Below, piece after piece: positions 40,870-53,600 of a stretch of 64,000 bases of DNA. Each line of letters opens with the position of its first letter. Position 1 is the stretch's first letter. The notes beneath the pieces were generated by a model. The model was not told the DNA's origin, made no database searches, and was given only the letters and a program-made list of their open reading frames with translations. The stretch is from Fasciolopsis buskii (lineage: Eukaryota > Platyhelminthes > Trematoda > Plagiorchiida > Fasciolidae). The stretch covers positions 68,288 to 132,287 of the forward strand of contig LUCM01006475.1 of assembly GCA_008360955.1 (NCBI GenBank), given 5' to 3'. Made by a program: the position numbers and the translations under genes.

Positions 40870-41860
40870 CGAAGGTACTAGCTCCATCAGAAATTACCAG
40901 AGATATAGGACTTGGTCTTACGTCGACATACTTCTCATTCAAACAAACAGACGGATGGTATGGTAATTGGGTCACCCATATCTCCCATTCGTAACAAATT
41001 TTTCCTACACTCGGTTAAATCAAAAGCCTTAATGAATTTTATTCACTCCCCCCCCCACACACACACACGTTTGCACGTACGGTCTATCGATGATACATTA
41101 ACAATTATCAAGTCAGAACAAAAGATTAGCCTTCTTCAGGATCTTAATGTGCAGCGCAGATCCATTAAGCCTAGAAAGGAGTCAGAAAACTCCAATAGGA
41201 TCATCAGCTCCCTAGATTGACGGCTAAGAGTCAATGACTCCCAAAAGTTCAATATCAGCATTCACAGAAAACCCACACATTCTGATAAGTATTTGGGCTG
41301 CAGTTCAGCTCATCCATGATACGTGGAATGGACACTTATTTCCTCTCTGGCCACCAGAGCAATGATTATACCGAACGTAAAGAAGAACTAAGACGTTTAA
41401 ACGACTTATTACAAGAGAGTTACTATCCACCACAGCTCATAAGAAAACAACTGGAAAATTGCGCATTAGCAACCAAGATGAAAAAAGAAAGGAAGAAAAC
41501 GACCACAATTAAAATTCCGCACAGATCAGACACTGCGAAGCAATAAGAAAGGCCATCAGTGACCATAATACTCATACTTTCTTCCGAGTGGATAGTAATT
41601 TAAAACGCCACCTATCAAATGCTAAAGATCAAGTCGGTGTGCAAAATCAAAATAACTACATCTACAAATCAGTTGCAAGGAACGTCTAGTAGAATACTTT
41701 GGACAAACCAGCAGACAACTGAAGGAAAGAAAAGTCAAGACGGCCCTACCTAGAGTTAAGCACAATTCAGCCGTCGCCCTGCATCTCATAGAAGAGGTAA
41801 ACAATATAGCTCATAAAGACACCACTACTCTGACTTGGATTCAGAACGTACACTGAACAT
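40870..41860 (+). mobile_element. Penelope-like retroelement fragment, RT to GIY-YIG (third lineage)
   Basis: RT motifs appear in broken frames: STYFSF, then QTDGMVIGSPISPI (about 40945), then SIDDTLTIIKSEQ in place of YVDD (about 41085). A C9 plus CA microsatellite (41048-41069) has grown between the two blocks. Next come SIHRKPTHSDKYLG (about 41265), a linker frame at 41316-41546, and a nuclease segment with ISCKERLVEYFGQTSRQLKERK (about 41660). The RT active-site Tyr-Val is replaced by Ser-Ile and there are several frameshifts. A SINE follows 100 bp downstream. Confidence 0.75.
41048..41069. repeat. C9 plus CA microsatellite inside RT remnant
   Basis: Nine Cs followed by alternating CA, within the reading frame of the Penelope-like copy. 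Confidence 0.9.
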
Positions 41861-41963
41861 AAGTTTGCCTATGATTAAGCACCACTCCATATGCTTCGAT
41901 CGGAACGACGGGGAAGAGGTTTCGGAGATATGGACAACCTTAACATCACTGAGATACTGGTCA

Positions 41964-42120
41964 GCAGTGGCCAAACGGGTAAAATCTTGGCGTTTGGACG
42001 TGAAAGTCGCGGGTTCCAGACCTCCCACCACCGATCAACCCTGTGATGACCGCGGCCCGCTTCCTGAAAAATAATGTACACTTTCGTTTCATTAATAAAG
42101 GAAGTAAATGATGAAAAATA
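41964..42120 (+). repeat. tRNA-derived SINE with clear A box
   Basis: The A box TGGCCAAACGGG lies at about 41968 and the B box GGGTTCCAGACCTCC at about 42010. Then CACCACCGATCAACC, a shortened module (GACCGCGGCCCGCTTCCTG), AAAATAATGTAC and an A-rich tail. The spacing of the boxes fits a Pol III type 2 promoter. Confidence 0.75.
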
Positions 42121-42199
42121 ACATCACAAATCTCACCATGCTGGTTAACCGTATCACCACGGCGGCGCATGGCCTGAAGGGCAACTTACTTCTCATCCG

Positions 42200-42334
42200 T
42201 TACCCAGATCAGAGTATACCGACGCACAGACAGGCACATACACATGTACACACACACACACAGAAGACTTAAGGCCCATTGGAATCCGAACGTTCCCTCA
42301 GTTCCTTGAAAATTCCCACTGAGCGCATCGAGAG
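42200..42334 (-). repeat. Possible Penelope terminal block downstream of the minus-strand copy
   Basis: On the minus strand, just past the 3' end of the copy at 42335-43359, the stretch ACTGAGGGAACGTTC and a GT-rich run match the later part of the block at 16460-16680. This would make it a direct partner of the block at 43361-43480, as in tandem pLTR organisation. The match is short. Confidence 0.35.
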
Positions 42335-43359
42335 AACAAGTTGGCGAACAAGCTCGTTTTCGGTGATTCTTACTCATGCCATTACATCACTATGCATTTG
42401 GAAAGACTTCCTTTAAGAAGGATTGGACTAGTCAGGTAAAACTATGGGTGGGGAAAGGATTTGTGGTGTTACATGCATAACCTGAATACACAAAAACGTG
42501 TTGTGTTAATCGTTTTGTTTCCTTATGTTTTGCATTGGGAAGAAGGCTGAACCAAGGGAGTCTTAAGGTAACCACAAATTGTTTGAGAGCACAGTGGAGA
42601 ATTTTGAAGACGGATCGCGACAGCTTCCGCAGTGCTCAAGAGGCGACACTTTGCCAACCTAGATTGCTGACCTCTGACCTCATACAGGGTCCTTGAAAGC
42701 TTGCGTCACATTCACGGTGTGGTTAGTCTGTGCTAGATGTGAAACGACTGCGCTATTAATTGACTTAATTATTCCAGTGCCCAACCATGCACGGTTGTGC
42801 TCGTGGTTGCGTTCAGACAGGCGCCTGGTTGTGCGGCCGATTTACATTGTCCCACAGGAACATGTGAATGAATAGATACAAAACGAGGTTGCAGAATCAG
42901 GGACTTTGTCTTTCAACCATAATGACACTACGGAGCGGGATTTGAACAAGATTCGGAAATGTCCTATTGACAGCGCTAGTCAGTCTTCGTCGTGCCATCT
43001 CTGCTAGCGTGTCACCTAAGAATGACAGAAATACGTATACTGGCTTTCTCTCCACCGTCTCCCTACTAGAAACCTTCTTTTCTATCCCCAATATCTTATC
43101 GATTAATCTACTTGGGAAATCATTTTCAGTGAATACTCTTCTCACCGTTTGCAGCTCGGCGTCAAGAGTACCTTTTGTGCATATTCTTTTTGTTTTGGCT
43201 ATGAGACATCTAATTAGGTTCCTCTTTGCATAAATAGGTACAAAGCTGTGAAAGTTGGTGTGCTGTCCATTTCACGTGGCTTTCCTGTGTGTTGACCGCC
43301 GAATTGAGCCGTCTTGTCGACGACGCAGTTAAACATTTAGAAATGCTATTTCATTGTTC
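42335..43359 (-). mobile_element. Penelope-like retroelement, 5'-truncated, near-identical to 1967-2992
   Basis: Reverse complement of 1967-2992 over about 1025 bp, with only a handful of differences noticed by eye (for example Arg for Lys in SAVNRTFPN). It carries the same premature stops: TGA after RKAT and TAA in the YIG half. The RT palm is missing because the copy is cut within the segment just after the catalytic motif. At 43360 it meets a pLTR-like block. The shared defects mean that both copies derive from an already dead source, or from one duplication. Confidence 0.88.
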
Positions 43360-43360
43360 T

Positions 43361-43480
43361 TTCAGTTATTTGATTGTAAACCTTGCCTTACGAAAGACTA
43401 CCCACGGTATTCGAAATGGTGATGAGGCACATCTACTAACAACACTGTTTTTAACATCAAATCATTCACAATATAAAGGT
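43361..43480 (-). repeat. Penelope pLTR-like block upstream of the truncated copy
   Basis: Read on the minus strand it matches 16460-16580 in order: ATTGTGAATGAT, a GTTGTTAGTAGATG variant, the hairpin (43382-43418) and TTACAATCAAAT. It joins the coding part of the element at 43360, in the same orientation. Confidence 0.6.
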
Positions 43481-44819
43481 AATTATCTATCTGGGGGGAG
43501 AGTTCAGGTTGGGCAGGGGTGCTTGAACGCCATGATGACCAACGACCAGCCGAAGTGCACGTGATTAACGGAAGCTGATTCGTCAGAGTGCAGTCGCTGA
43601 TATGCGGTTGAACTGGTTGAACTGTGATCGCCCATACCGACAAAAATAAACTGAAGACGTTCAAACTGAAACAAATCGGAAAATTAATGTATCTTGATCT
43701 AACTGAGAATAAAATTAAATTGTAAGTAAAACCGCTCAAAAATATCGGTTCCGATTCTATTCAGCGTGTACACATCCATGAAAGAACGGAATCTGATTGC
43801 ATTCGATCAACCATAACAAATCTTAGCTTTTGAGATAAACTGAATGCATCGTGCTGCAGCGCTTTCAACTCACCGTCAAAGACCTTCCGAGTCTAACGGA
43901 TTCGCGTGTAAAGCATCTCAAAGTAAACGTTTCCGTCATACAGTAATGCTGACAAATCCCTCAAGGAATGCTTAAAGTGGGCAAGATATTTCAGTTTTTA
44001 GTTCGCATAACCATCAACTTTGTACTAACGGGTTCTGGCTTCGGTGTCTACCCCACAACACCAAATACTAAACTAAAACATCAAAAGATCAAGACAGAAG
44101 AAGTATAGGGTTGCGAAAAATTGCGAATGCTTGAACCACAATGACTGCGGTATTTAACTATAACGCCCGAGGTTTTTAACCGTCGCGTTGAGGAACTTGT
44201 GGATCCCAAGTCGTTGAATCGACAAGACGTTTTCGTCACGCCATTAGGTGCATATCGTGATCCGAACTTCCAACCGTCGCTAGCTTCTGAGAAGAAGACC
44301 TACCGAGGGATTCGGTCTCGGTATCCGAAACACATGCCCAGTCAGTAAGATGTGGAATTTTTACAGTGTAGTTGGCTGGACTGTTTCCACAACACCGAAT
44401 AGGTTTAGCTGCAGTGACTCAAGGAAGCATTTTAAAAGCCGCTTATTTGAGAAGCTCTAGCCCTTCAGTGTAGATAGAATAAGTTACAACTACCTTGGGC
44501 TGTCCTAGTTTTGTTCAAGGTGCTTGCAGTTTTTTTCGCTGCATTTATTTTAAACAAGCAAATGTCCGGACTCGATCTCCACTTAACCGAACCAACTTGG
44601 ACAAACTCACTGAGACTTTTCGTGTCTTCAGAATCTGTCCAGTGAGTCCGTTTTTGTTTTATTCGTTGAACCCAACTGATTTAACGGGTATGTACCAAAC
44701 TCCTGATGGAAAATTGCGTTGTCTACAGTTCAAAAATATGAAATCAAGAGAACTCACTATGTTTCAATTTGGCCTTTGCTCCAGTGAATGCAACAGCCCA
44801 TTTTGCACACATTATATGT

Positions 44820-44851
44820 AGATACATAATATATAATATATACATATATAC
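44820..44851. repeat. AT-rich microsatellite
   Basis: Imperfect TA repeats. Confidence 0.6.
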
Positions 44852-44996
44852 TATACTTTCTCGTTCTCTCTTCATTTCACCCAAATCTGGACTAACAGGT
44901 TTTATCATTTTTCTAATTTTCATGCAGTTTTGCAGTTAGAAATCTCTGCACCAGCCAAAATATTTACAACGGAAATCCTTTCCCCGCTTTAATTTC

Positions 44997-45017
44997 ATCT
45001 CTCTCTCTCTCTCTCTA

Positions 45018-45080
<63 letters not shown>
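44997..45080. repeat. CT then TA microsatellite
   Basis: About 20 bp of CT is followed by about 60 bp of TA. The small minus-strand frame across it is not coding. Confidence 0.95.
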
Positions 45081-45083
<3 letters not shown>

Positions 45084-48000
45084 TCATTGGATAATCTTAA
45101 TCGGTTACAGTTCAACGGGAGCAAACAGGCAAAGAAAACTGTGAGGTGTGTCGAGTTGTTTTAGGTAGCATAAACTGCCAATTGTTGCACAGGGCAGAAA
45201 GCTCGCCCGCGCGTAGTAAATACCCACATTACACTATCCCTTAACGCCCCTCCCCCGCCAAGTAAAAGGATGATCGCAAATTCGATTTCGAATTCTCGGA
45301 CTTTCCATTTTATGTATTCGATTCCTTGAAGTCTAGACTCTTTAAAACGACGCTATTCATCAAAGAATTCAGTGACTCTGAGCAGACGTTTGCATCACTT
45401 AATGTTGAACTTCGGTGAAATCTTTGCGAATAGCCACGGTGAGCCTATGGGCTGCGGATGATCGCTTTCGGCCCCATGGTTGAGCTCCAGCCGAAGCATG
45501 GTAGCTTGTGAGTTACTACTGATCCCAGGCGAAGTTGAGAAAAGGTCTACATACTGTCTATGATTGTTGACGGTGAGTGGATCACGATTATGCAGTCACC
45601 TTTGAACAAACAAACCGACTGGCATTTTCACCAGTCTTCACGAATGCGATTCAAATCACTAATCCAGCTTTAGTCATTCATTAAAACCACCAACCCCGCA
45701 ACAGTGGGCACTGGGGAATTTCGGATTTTAGCACCAGCGCCCCCAACCTAGTTGTCGGTTAGACATGATTGTCAAATCTTATTCGCCCCGTTCCTGTCTT
45801 CTCCTAGAGTAGCGTCATTTTTGCTCTTTTTTCAAGCAAAATTCAGCACTCGAAAGAAACTTTCACACTAAACGTGAAAACAGGATAACTCCTGAAAGTA
45901 CAAACAACGACTGGTTGTAACGGTGTTTTGAAAAATAAGCTACAGGTTTGAACTAGTCACGCATAATAGTTTGTGATGACACTAGAACTGTTTCGTCAAT
46001 ATTCACGGTTGTCGATATACTAGCTAGCTATTTATCCGCTCTTTAGAGGGCGAAATATTTAGTCCAAGCCCGGTTTCTCTCTAACGGTAAAGAAAAAAAA
46101 TCGTTTATTTTCCTGCGTTCCACTTCATTTCGTTCTTGTACAGTACGTGTGCTTTTCGCAACTGCTAACTGCGCATAAAATAACAAAGATGTTATCTTCA
46201 CTCTTGTTCTTTCTGTAGAAGAAAGGAGGAATGTGAATTTTTCGCCCACGTAATAAAAGAGAATAGGACACACTAGGACATTCTGCTGCATTCACGTTTG
46301 GATTGTAACTAAAGGGGTACTCCGGAAAGTTGGAACAGCGATGTTCCACAAGGGACGGAACGGAATTAGCAAAGTGTGACAGATCAAACACGATATAATC
46401 TGTATCTTTTTGATTTATTCATATATTTACTTATTTAATAACTGCTTCATAAACAAGGAATTATCGAAAGTGGAGAAATTTACATAGAAATGACGATTGG
46501 TTATGAGATAGCACCTTGAATGACACCGGGTATTAGGTCTTCATCTTGACATGATGTGAGTGCCTCCATGACCTGAAAAGCTATACATGATAGCTTTTCT
46601 TGAGCCGAAGGTTCAGTCATACCTGGAAGGTCAGTGGGTAGAAGCTTGGTTCTCCAGGTTGGGGGTTGATGTGAGCCAACAACTCAGCGGGAAAACTGAG
46701 TGGAACAAGAATTAATCCAAGGAAGTCTCCCATCAGATGAACAGTAGGGTCGTCTCAAAGGGTGATCAGGGTCGGGCTTCCTGTTGCATTGAACGTAGGA
46801 GAGCGCTGATAAGTTTGTTGATGTTCAAACATTCTTGGTTAGATTAGCTCCCCATAGTCTTGTGAGTGGGACATTTGAGTCAAAAGCTGAGCCTAGGGTT
46901 CCCAAAGATGGCTTATGCCTCGCGGGCAGCCTCGAAATGTCTCTGGCCCAAATGTCTCCAGCGCTTCTTTTTACAGAAAGTCTAACCTCTGTGTAAGTGG
47001 GGATACCGTGCCAAGAAAGTGCGTGAAACGTGGGCATACTCAAGGATGCATCTGTTCACGTCTGAACTGCTCACCATTTCAGTTGACCGACGGACAATAC
47101 CCGTCACCCACTCACGTGAATAGTGTGTAGGTTCTGACACATGAAATATACACCTAATATGCAACATTTGATCAATTTTTTGCTATTCTACGTAGACAGT
47201 TTTCGAGGCTTTGACAAGGGTACAGAACTTGGTTCTGTTACTGTATTTTGGATGAAATTTCACATGCTACCCATGTGTTCGTGTTCAGTTGCTACGCTGA
47301 CATGCATAGCGCCTTCCGACGCGGCATGAAAAACACTTGGAGGTTTTCATTTTTCTTTTGGGCTCGGTGGTGTTAAGCAGATTGGTTTCTACTTTGGCGA
47401 AAAATTATCCAAAACCAGTTGGCATTTTAATCTCCAGCGGAAACGTGTTTCGCGGGTGATGCCAATTTGTTTCATTTATTAAAACATCGAAAATCGGCTA
47501 TCTGACCAAGTGACTATATTTTAAACTCACGAAAGATCCTCAGCCCCACGAGTGACACTCAACCCTAATTTCGGACATATCGAACATTTCGCAAAGTTTC
47601 CCAGTCGGGATGTGATGTCTAAAATATTAACGAAAAAACATTCTAATCCGATTTGGGCAAGTCGAGTGATCTAATCCTCTCCAAAGTCGGGTTTGCAGTT
47701 TGGATTTTGGAACCCATTTTCACATAGTTATTAGACGTACAACATCACAATCCCAAATTCTCATTGGACGATTTTTCCAAATCTTCAGACTTTTCGAAAG
47801 AAAACGAATATAACCGTTAGTCTGCGATCCATTTCCGTTAACTGAATGAAAGAAATGTCCCATTTTGAAACTGAACAGCGACGACATGTACACCATGATG
47901 AGAGGCTACAAGGTCAACGAGGTTTGATCTGAACAGACCAATCTGAATCGCTCGCATATGAACATAAATGAAAGTCTGACTGACTGGCCATAGATCACTT

Positions 48001-49024
48001 AATCGTTCTTGTTCAATTACTCAGAACGAGATTGAACCTCAATTACAAATGGCTGGAATAGATAAAGTTAGCAAATGGAACAATTAGGTTGCAAAACAAG
48101 CACTGGGAATGCGATGAGACAACTGGTGCCGTGATTACACGCAACATGGACTTGTTAAAAGACAGTTAGCATGCTCAAAACAATCTGAAGAGTCTAGTCT
48201 GGTTATTTGACACATTGCATTGCAAATGAAATGAGATCTAGACTATTTCAGTATTACTAAATGGAAGAATACACACAAACATTTGAACAACCAAATTCTC
48301 TCTCACACACATCAAAATGCTCTGAGCGCAATTTTTCCACATTTTAATCTGATTTAGTCCAACTTATGGGGGAAGCGTACAGGTTTCCGAACGGCAACCT
48401 GTGTGAAGAATCTGAACAGTACATGGCTTGGTTTCGACAACATAGGTTTACATGCAGGACAATCGTAACATTCTCCAGTTCATTCTGTGAATGTCACGAT
48501 TCCAATAGTAGAGCTTTTTCTGTGTGAAATATACCGCACACAATATGGTAGCTATTAGTAACAGGGCTTGATTTTAATGATTCTATTACAATAAATGGAA
48601 TGTTGGATATGTGGAAGCAGACCCTTCCAATCTCAAATTTGAACGGAGAACTCAAAACCTTTGGTTTTCACAAATTACTCAGGATCGATTCGTTACCTCT
48701 CTGTAAAGTTCAAACTGCATTCAAATACAATCCTTAAGTCACAATCAATTTCACCTCAGAGTATATGACATGACCCTTTGGCAAATGGAATTTCTCTTAA
48801 ACTTCCTATGACCACCAATGCCACAAGGTCGTTCGACATTCTCGAGTGAGTTGATTCCCCCGGCAAAAACGTAATCTATCATTGAATAGCTGGAACATCA
48901 CGGTCAGCAGACAACTGGGCACTACTCAAGGAAGAATGCCTATCGGCTGGATATAATACAAGACAGATAAGATTTGTTCAGCAATGGGGATGTGCAACTT
49001 ATGACATGTGAGAGGATATTTCCG

Positions 49025-49235
49025 AAACGACCGGCGGTGGTCAAATTGATTAGACATTTGTCACCAAAAAGGTCAGAGGTTCGAATTCCAGATCCTCCGG
49101 TCACTCTGGTGGTAGTTGGCGGCTCACTTAAGCCTGGCTGGTTGCCGCACCTAATGAAACCTTGTTCTTCTATGCCACTCTGAGTGTCTACGGGACGTGC
49201 TCCTTCCACTGCATGGTACGTGTAATAAAAAATCG
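49025..49235 (+). repeat. tRNA-derived SINE, variant right part
   Basis: An A-box-like TGGTCAAATTGATTAG and a B box AGGTTCGAATTCC (about 49078) are in the right order. The right part (GTAGTTGGCGGC, then an AATAAAAAATCGG tail) differs from the common family. Confidence 0.5.
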
Positions 49236-49571
49236 GTAAACGTTAGTAATCAGTGGTTGCAATATGAGTCAAACACCAAGCGAACTGAGCAATATGCGGT
49301 TAGGTGAAGACAAACGTGGGAACAGAGGTGCTATGAGTAAGCGATATGATGAGGAGAAGGAATAATGAATTCAGTATTTATGACAGGATGAACGGTTCAG
49401 GAATTTGTCCCGATTCACGGTAAAAATGGAAGGTCTAAATGTTTCAATAGAGGTTTTACCACAGTCGTTATATCTAGCACTTTCATTCGGTCGTCTCGAA
49501 TATTGTTCTATCACACCCAGTCTAAACAATCAAACTGGATCTGGCTCTTCAAATCAACAGTTTCACCTTTG

Positions 49572-49690
49572 ACGGTGTGACGAAGAAGCTTGTTTTCAGT
49601 TATTGCTAATCATGCCAATACATAGAATTCAATGATTTAGAATAAACAAGGGGAAGGACTGGTTACAATTCAAATCGTCAAAGCATGATC
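49572..49690 (-). mobile_element. Penelope-like 3' end, left half of a second head-to-head pair
   Basis: On the minus strand it ends with ATAACTGAAAACAAGC and CTTCGTCAC. This matches, inverted, the 3' end of the plus-strand copy ending at 50155. A GT microsatellite separates the two halves. Confidence 0.5.
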
Positions 49691-49691
49691 A

Positions 49692-49721
49692 GTGTTGTGT
49701 GTGTGTATGTGTGTGTGTGTG
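49692..49721. repeat. GT microsatellite
   Basis: Alternating GT with one TATG interruption, between two inverted Penelope-like fragments. Confidence 0.9.
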
Positions 49722-49737
49722 ACTAAAATTATCACCA

Positions 49738-50160
49738 ATGCTGTGTTCACACTTGGTTCATTCCGGCAAATTTGTAAATGTTACTGAAACGTTCAGATTA
49801 AACTACACAGTCCGGAATAGTTCATCAAGACTGGCGAAATCTCAGGTATTATCTACAGCTGAGACTGTGTGCATTCGTCTCTGCGATCCTCCGCTGTGCT
49901 TAAATGCATTTCGCGCAAACACCGAGGCTTCCCTGGCCGTCTCACCAACCCCGAAAATCTCTCAAATCCCTTGCAGATCTGGGCATGAGTTGCATGCCCC
50001 AACTCAATTTAGGCCGCCATCCATTTTACACACACACGAACATGAACACAAGCACAAACACAAGCAAACAACAGTGAACACATTTTAACTATTAGAACTG
50101 TAAAACAATGTTAAGTTTTGGCATGATTACGAATAACTGAAAGCGAGCCTGTTCGTCACA
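49738..50160 (+). mobile_element. Penelope-like fragment: GIY-YIG C-terminus and 3' UTR
   Basis: The 116-residue frame at 49738-50088 begins CSHLVHSGKFVNVTETFR and continues LAKSQVLSTAETVCIRL. This matches the end of the endonuclease region in the copy at 1731-2992 (VSHLAQTNHTANVTQAFR, LAKCRLLSTAEAVAIRL). The 3' end AACTGAAAGCGAGCCTG precedes GTTCGTCAC at about 50150. The catalytic half is missing. Confidence 0.75.
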
Positions 50161-50359
50161 CCATATTGTGCCTCAGTGTGCTGTGTGTGATTAGTCGGAA
50201 AGTTTCACGTCTCTCTGGCATAATCAGCTTATTTTAGGCCCACCCAGGACGCAGATCAATAGCCGATTTTACCCCGTTTAAGTGGATCCTTTTCCCGTTT
50301 TTTAGTCTCCATAGCAAATGAGGAGTGCACTTCCGTCTGAGTCCCACAAGACCAAACCA

Positions 50360-50625
50360 CTTTCAGTCGGTCCGCGGACTAAGGGGCTGATTACGCACTC
50401 GTCTTTGGGAGTGTTGTTGGCCCAATTCCAAGCCCGTTCGTTGTTCACCTGACTGGTGGATTCTGGCCGTTAGCTCCTTACTTCTGGGTTTAATCGCACT
50501 TCGGAAGGGGGCCGCGGCCAGCAGAGGGCTGCCAAGTGGGGAAGTTGTTCGGTGGTGGGAGGATTCAAACCCGCGATCTTCAAGTCCAAGCGCCACGACT
50601 TTATGCGTTTGGTCACCGCCAGCCA
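50360..50625 (-). repeat. tRNA-derived SINE, long form
   Basis: On the minus strand: A-box region GGCGGTGACCAAACGC (about 50620), B box GGGTTTGAATCCTCCC (about 50570), then ACAACTTCCCCACTTGG and GCAGCCCTCTGCTGGCCGCG. A further unique right arm reaches about 50360. This is the best preserved head and module combination in the window. Confidence 0.75.
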
Positions 50626-50629
50626 GATA

Positions 50630-53600
50630 GTCCCCTCAGGATCGAGGGTAGCTAAAAAATGGATTTGGACTGATGGTCCAACGATTCTTACCGTGAACTA
50701 ATATACGGGGCAGAGAACTGGATGAGCATCAAAACAAAAATTCGATTTACGCTTTAGATGCGATTGTTCTTTAGGAACGCGAATGGTCAGAGATGCAAAA
50801 ACTTCGTTGACAGCCTGGGAGAAAAAGGAGACAAACAAAGGTGAGTGGTGGGTAAAACAAAGAGCGGAGAAACTGGGTGAAAATGCGAGTTTGTGGAAGG
50901 AAGATTTTAGATGCAAAATAGTCACCTGACTGGTTACAAATGCAGACTGTTGTGCAAGTGTCACAGGTTTAGTCCGTCAGGCAACATAAAAAGTGTCCTG
51001 ATGGTTTATTCAAACATGCAGTCATTTCACGAAAAGAATCACGACTAGGATTATACGCAAACTCGTAGGAAGCCCAGTGCGTGTGATCCAGTCAGAAATA
51101 GTTAAAACAGATTGTTAGGAGTGCAAAGAGATGCTCCGACCGATCGATCAATCGCCCGATGAACGCCAACGCATGACAGCTGTCTCCATTTGAAATGAAG
51201 ATAACGTCACGAAAATGACTGTAGAAAAGTAAGACGTCATGATGATTCAAGTTTGGATAAAGTCTGCATGAGCCACGAGCAATGAAATCAACAGAAAATC
51301 ATATGGTTTGATATTTGGTCAAGGTGGTTGATAGACATCATGCTCCGAATCCTTTCAAAGTCTCAGAGATATTGCGTTCGAAATTAGCACTGGTTTTTCA
51401 TTTGATACGTCGTATTACGCCTGGAGGTTTGATCTCCCTGAATAAGCGTGATGCTGGTCGTAGTATTGAATTGCTACCGGTAATTTTCACCTTCAAAATA
51501 AATTAATAGAGGTCAAGTGCTTAGAAATTCTACTGTCACTTTACTATGACCCAGATGTTTCCGAACTCTTTATCCCCCTCCCCTCCCACATTTGTGCACA
51601 GTGGTGCAACTTCTTACCACTGAGAAATGATGGAAGCACGATGCGGATATTTCTTTCGTTGATCAAGCAATCAACCTCCATTAATCTCTTCTCAAATTCG
51701 TCGTGGTATTTAGGCTACCTACGGAGAAGTTTTCCATCGTGAGAGTCGCTTACCATGAAAATCAACAACGGATTGAGGCCACTTCATTGTGTGACGAATT
51801 TCAGCAATCCCTTGAAAACCTACGCGACTAGCTTCACACCTAAGCTGTTGATTAGAAACATGAATGAAATGAACGCATACAAATTACTTGATACTGCACA
51901 GTAAATTAACTAAATGGCCAATCAATTTCTCGGCTACGTAGAATGGTACCCACATGCCATTGTTTTATCATCACATGATGGCTGAAATCAGCAAACCAGC
52001 TTTCGGAATATAAGTTAGATTTAAAGATATGAAGTGTCATGCAACAGTGTAAAAGTTGAGCGTTGTTGGGTGTTAGGAGCGTTATACAAGCTTTGGTGTG
52101 TTGAAGCCGGTTTTGGTCTAAGGTTCATTGACCAAACAACGCGCTTCGCAAGATACCCAAGATCAGCGTCCAAGAAAAAAATCCGAGAGTTATTATTTAA
52201 AAACACGTCAAAAGAGGGTGTAGGTGTATAGCCATTTAGTGTCCTGGTTTGCTCAGTTGTGTATGGGGCCTCCGCCCCGTGTTTGCTGTGGCCAGGTCAC
52301 AAAGGAGATCAGTAACGAAGTCTGACCTTGGATCAAACGGCTACCGCGGTCACAGTTGGCATGTGTGATAGAAAATCAGGGGTTACCGTACTTCTGTTTC
52401 ACTTCCAGTTGTTTTAACCAAATTCCGCATTTTGGCCTTCTACATGACCATTGAGGTAATAGTCAAAAGTGGTTGTTACTGTACACAAAGGTGGAGGATG
52501 GCGTCAATAGTATATCGCGAGTGTACATTCTCTTGCTTTGTCCTCTGTGCCCTTCCTCACCTTGGTTCAAAGTGATAAACGCGATGTTTTATAAGGACAC
52601 ATTTGACGGGTGTCGTGCAATCTGTTCAAACGGTCTATCACCTGAGGTATGATGTCACAGAAATGAACTCGCAAACAAAATAGCGAACAGAATCATACAG
52701 CTGGCATTTTCTTGTACATTTAATTGTCGTCTGCCGTGAGCAAAATCATGGCGGACATATTGATCTGTTTCCCGAAACAAATCATTGTTAACAATCGGGG
52801 CAATTTGTAACGTGGCATTTATCAAACAGGGCAACAAACTCAGGTTTGCCTGTGAATCAAACCTTGAAGAGCTTTGTTACTTGGTGCTTTACAGTTCTGC
52901 TTTCATGGACGAAGCCGTCCGTCATTTGGAAGTCGACCATTTGTTGCATGTAGGTTGTCGATCTACAAAGTTCCGTGAACAGTGAAGATGCTACATCATT
53001 TATTCTTGACGTTCGATACGCTGTTAAAATTCAGCCTGGTTTACTGGGCGTCTACGTTGTTGCTATCAGTCTTTCGTCCTTAGTTTGCGTCCCAGTTTTT
53101 CTGCGATGGATGCGAGCAACTGATAATTCATAAACACAGTGAAATAGCTGTACAGCCTCTCTCTGATTTTAATGTCCAGCTAAATGTTTATACGACATGT
53201 TGGGTCATTCGCCTACCTCACCTAAACCTTTATTACAGAGAATTGTTAGTTGCTAATCCCTGGATGTCTTCACTTAACGCGTTCAGCTGATCTTACCCTG
53301 ACAAATAAGGTCACGTGCATACGACCTCTCCCAGTGTGACGGACATTAAATATACGTGGGAACAGATTACGAGTACTTTGATATTCTCCCATACCGTTGA
53401 AATGCGGTATCAGAAACTGAGCGTGAAAAGTTGTTTTCGCCTGTTTAATTTCCTCCGCATATTGTGAGGTGGGGCTGAGAACTGGTACCAAAAGTGCAAA
53501 GCCGCTTAGTTTGGACCTATGAGACATGCCACAATGGGGACGGATGATGTTTGGGCAACAGGGCTGTCAGACAAGTCCGGCTACAATCCGATGAATGACG

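Larger units (their letters stand above)
43485..49020. other. Unassigned noncoding sequence
   Basis: Contains the CT/TA microsatellite, a hairpin with GAAAC at 44284-44335, and a higher-GC stretch at about 46500-46950 that reads like an untranslated part of a retroelement. That stretch has no second copy here to prove it. Confidence 0.5.
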
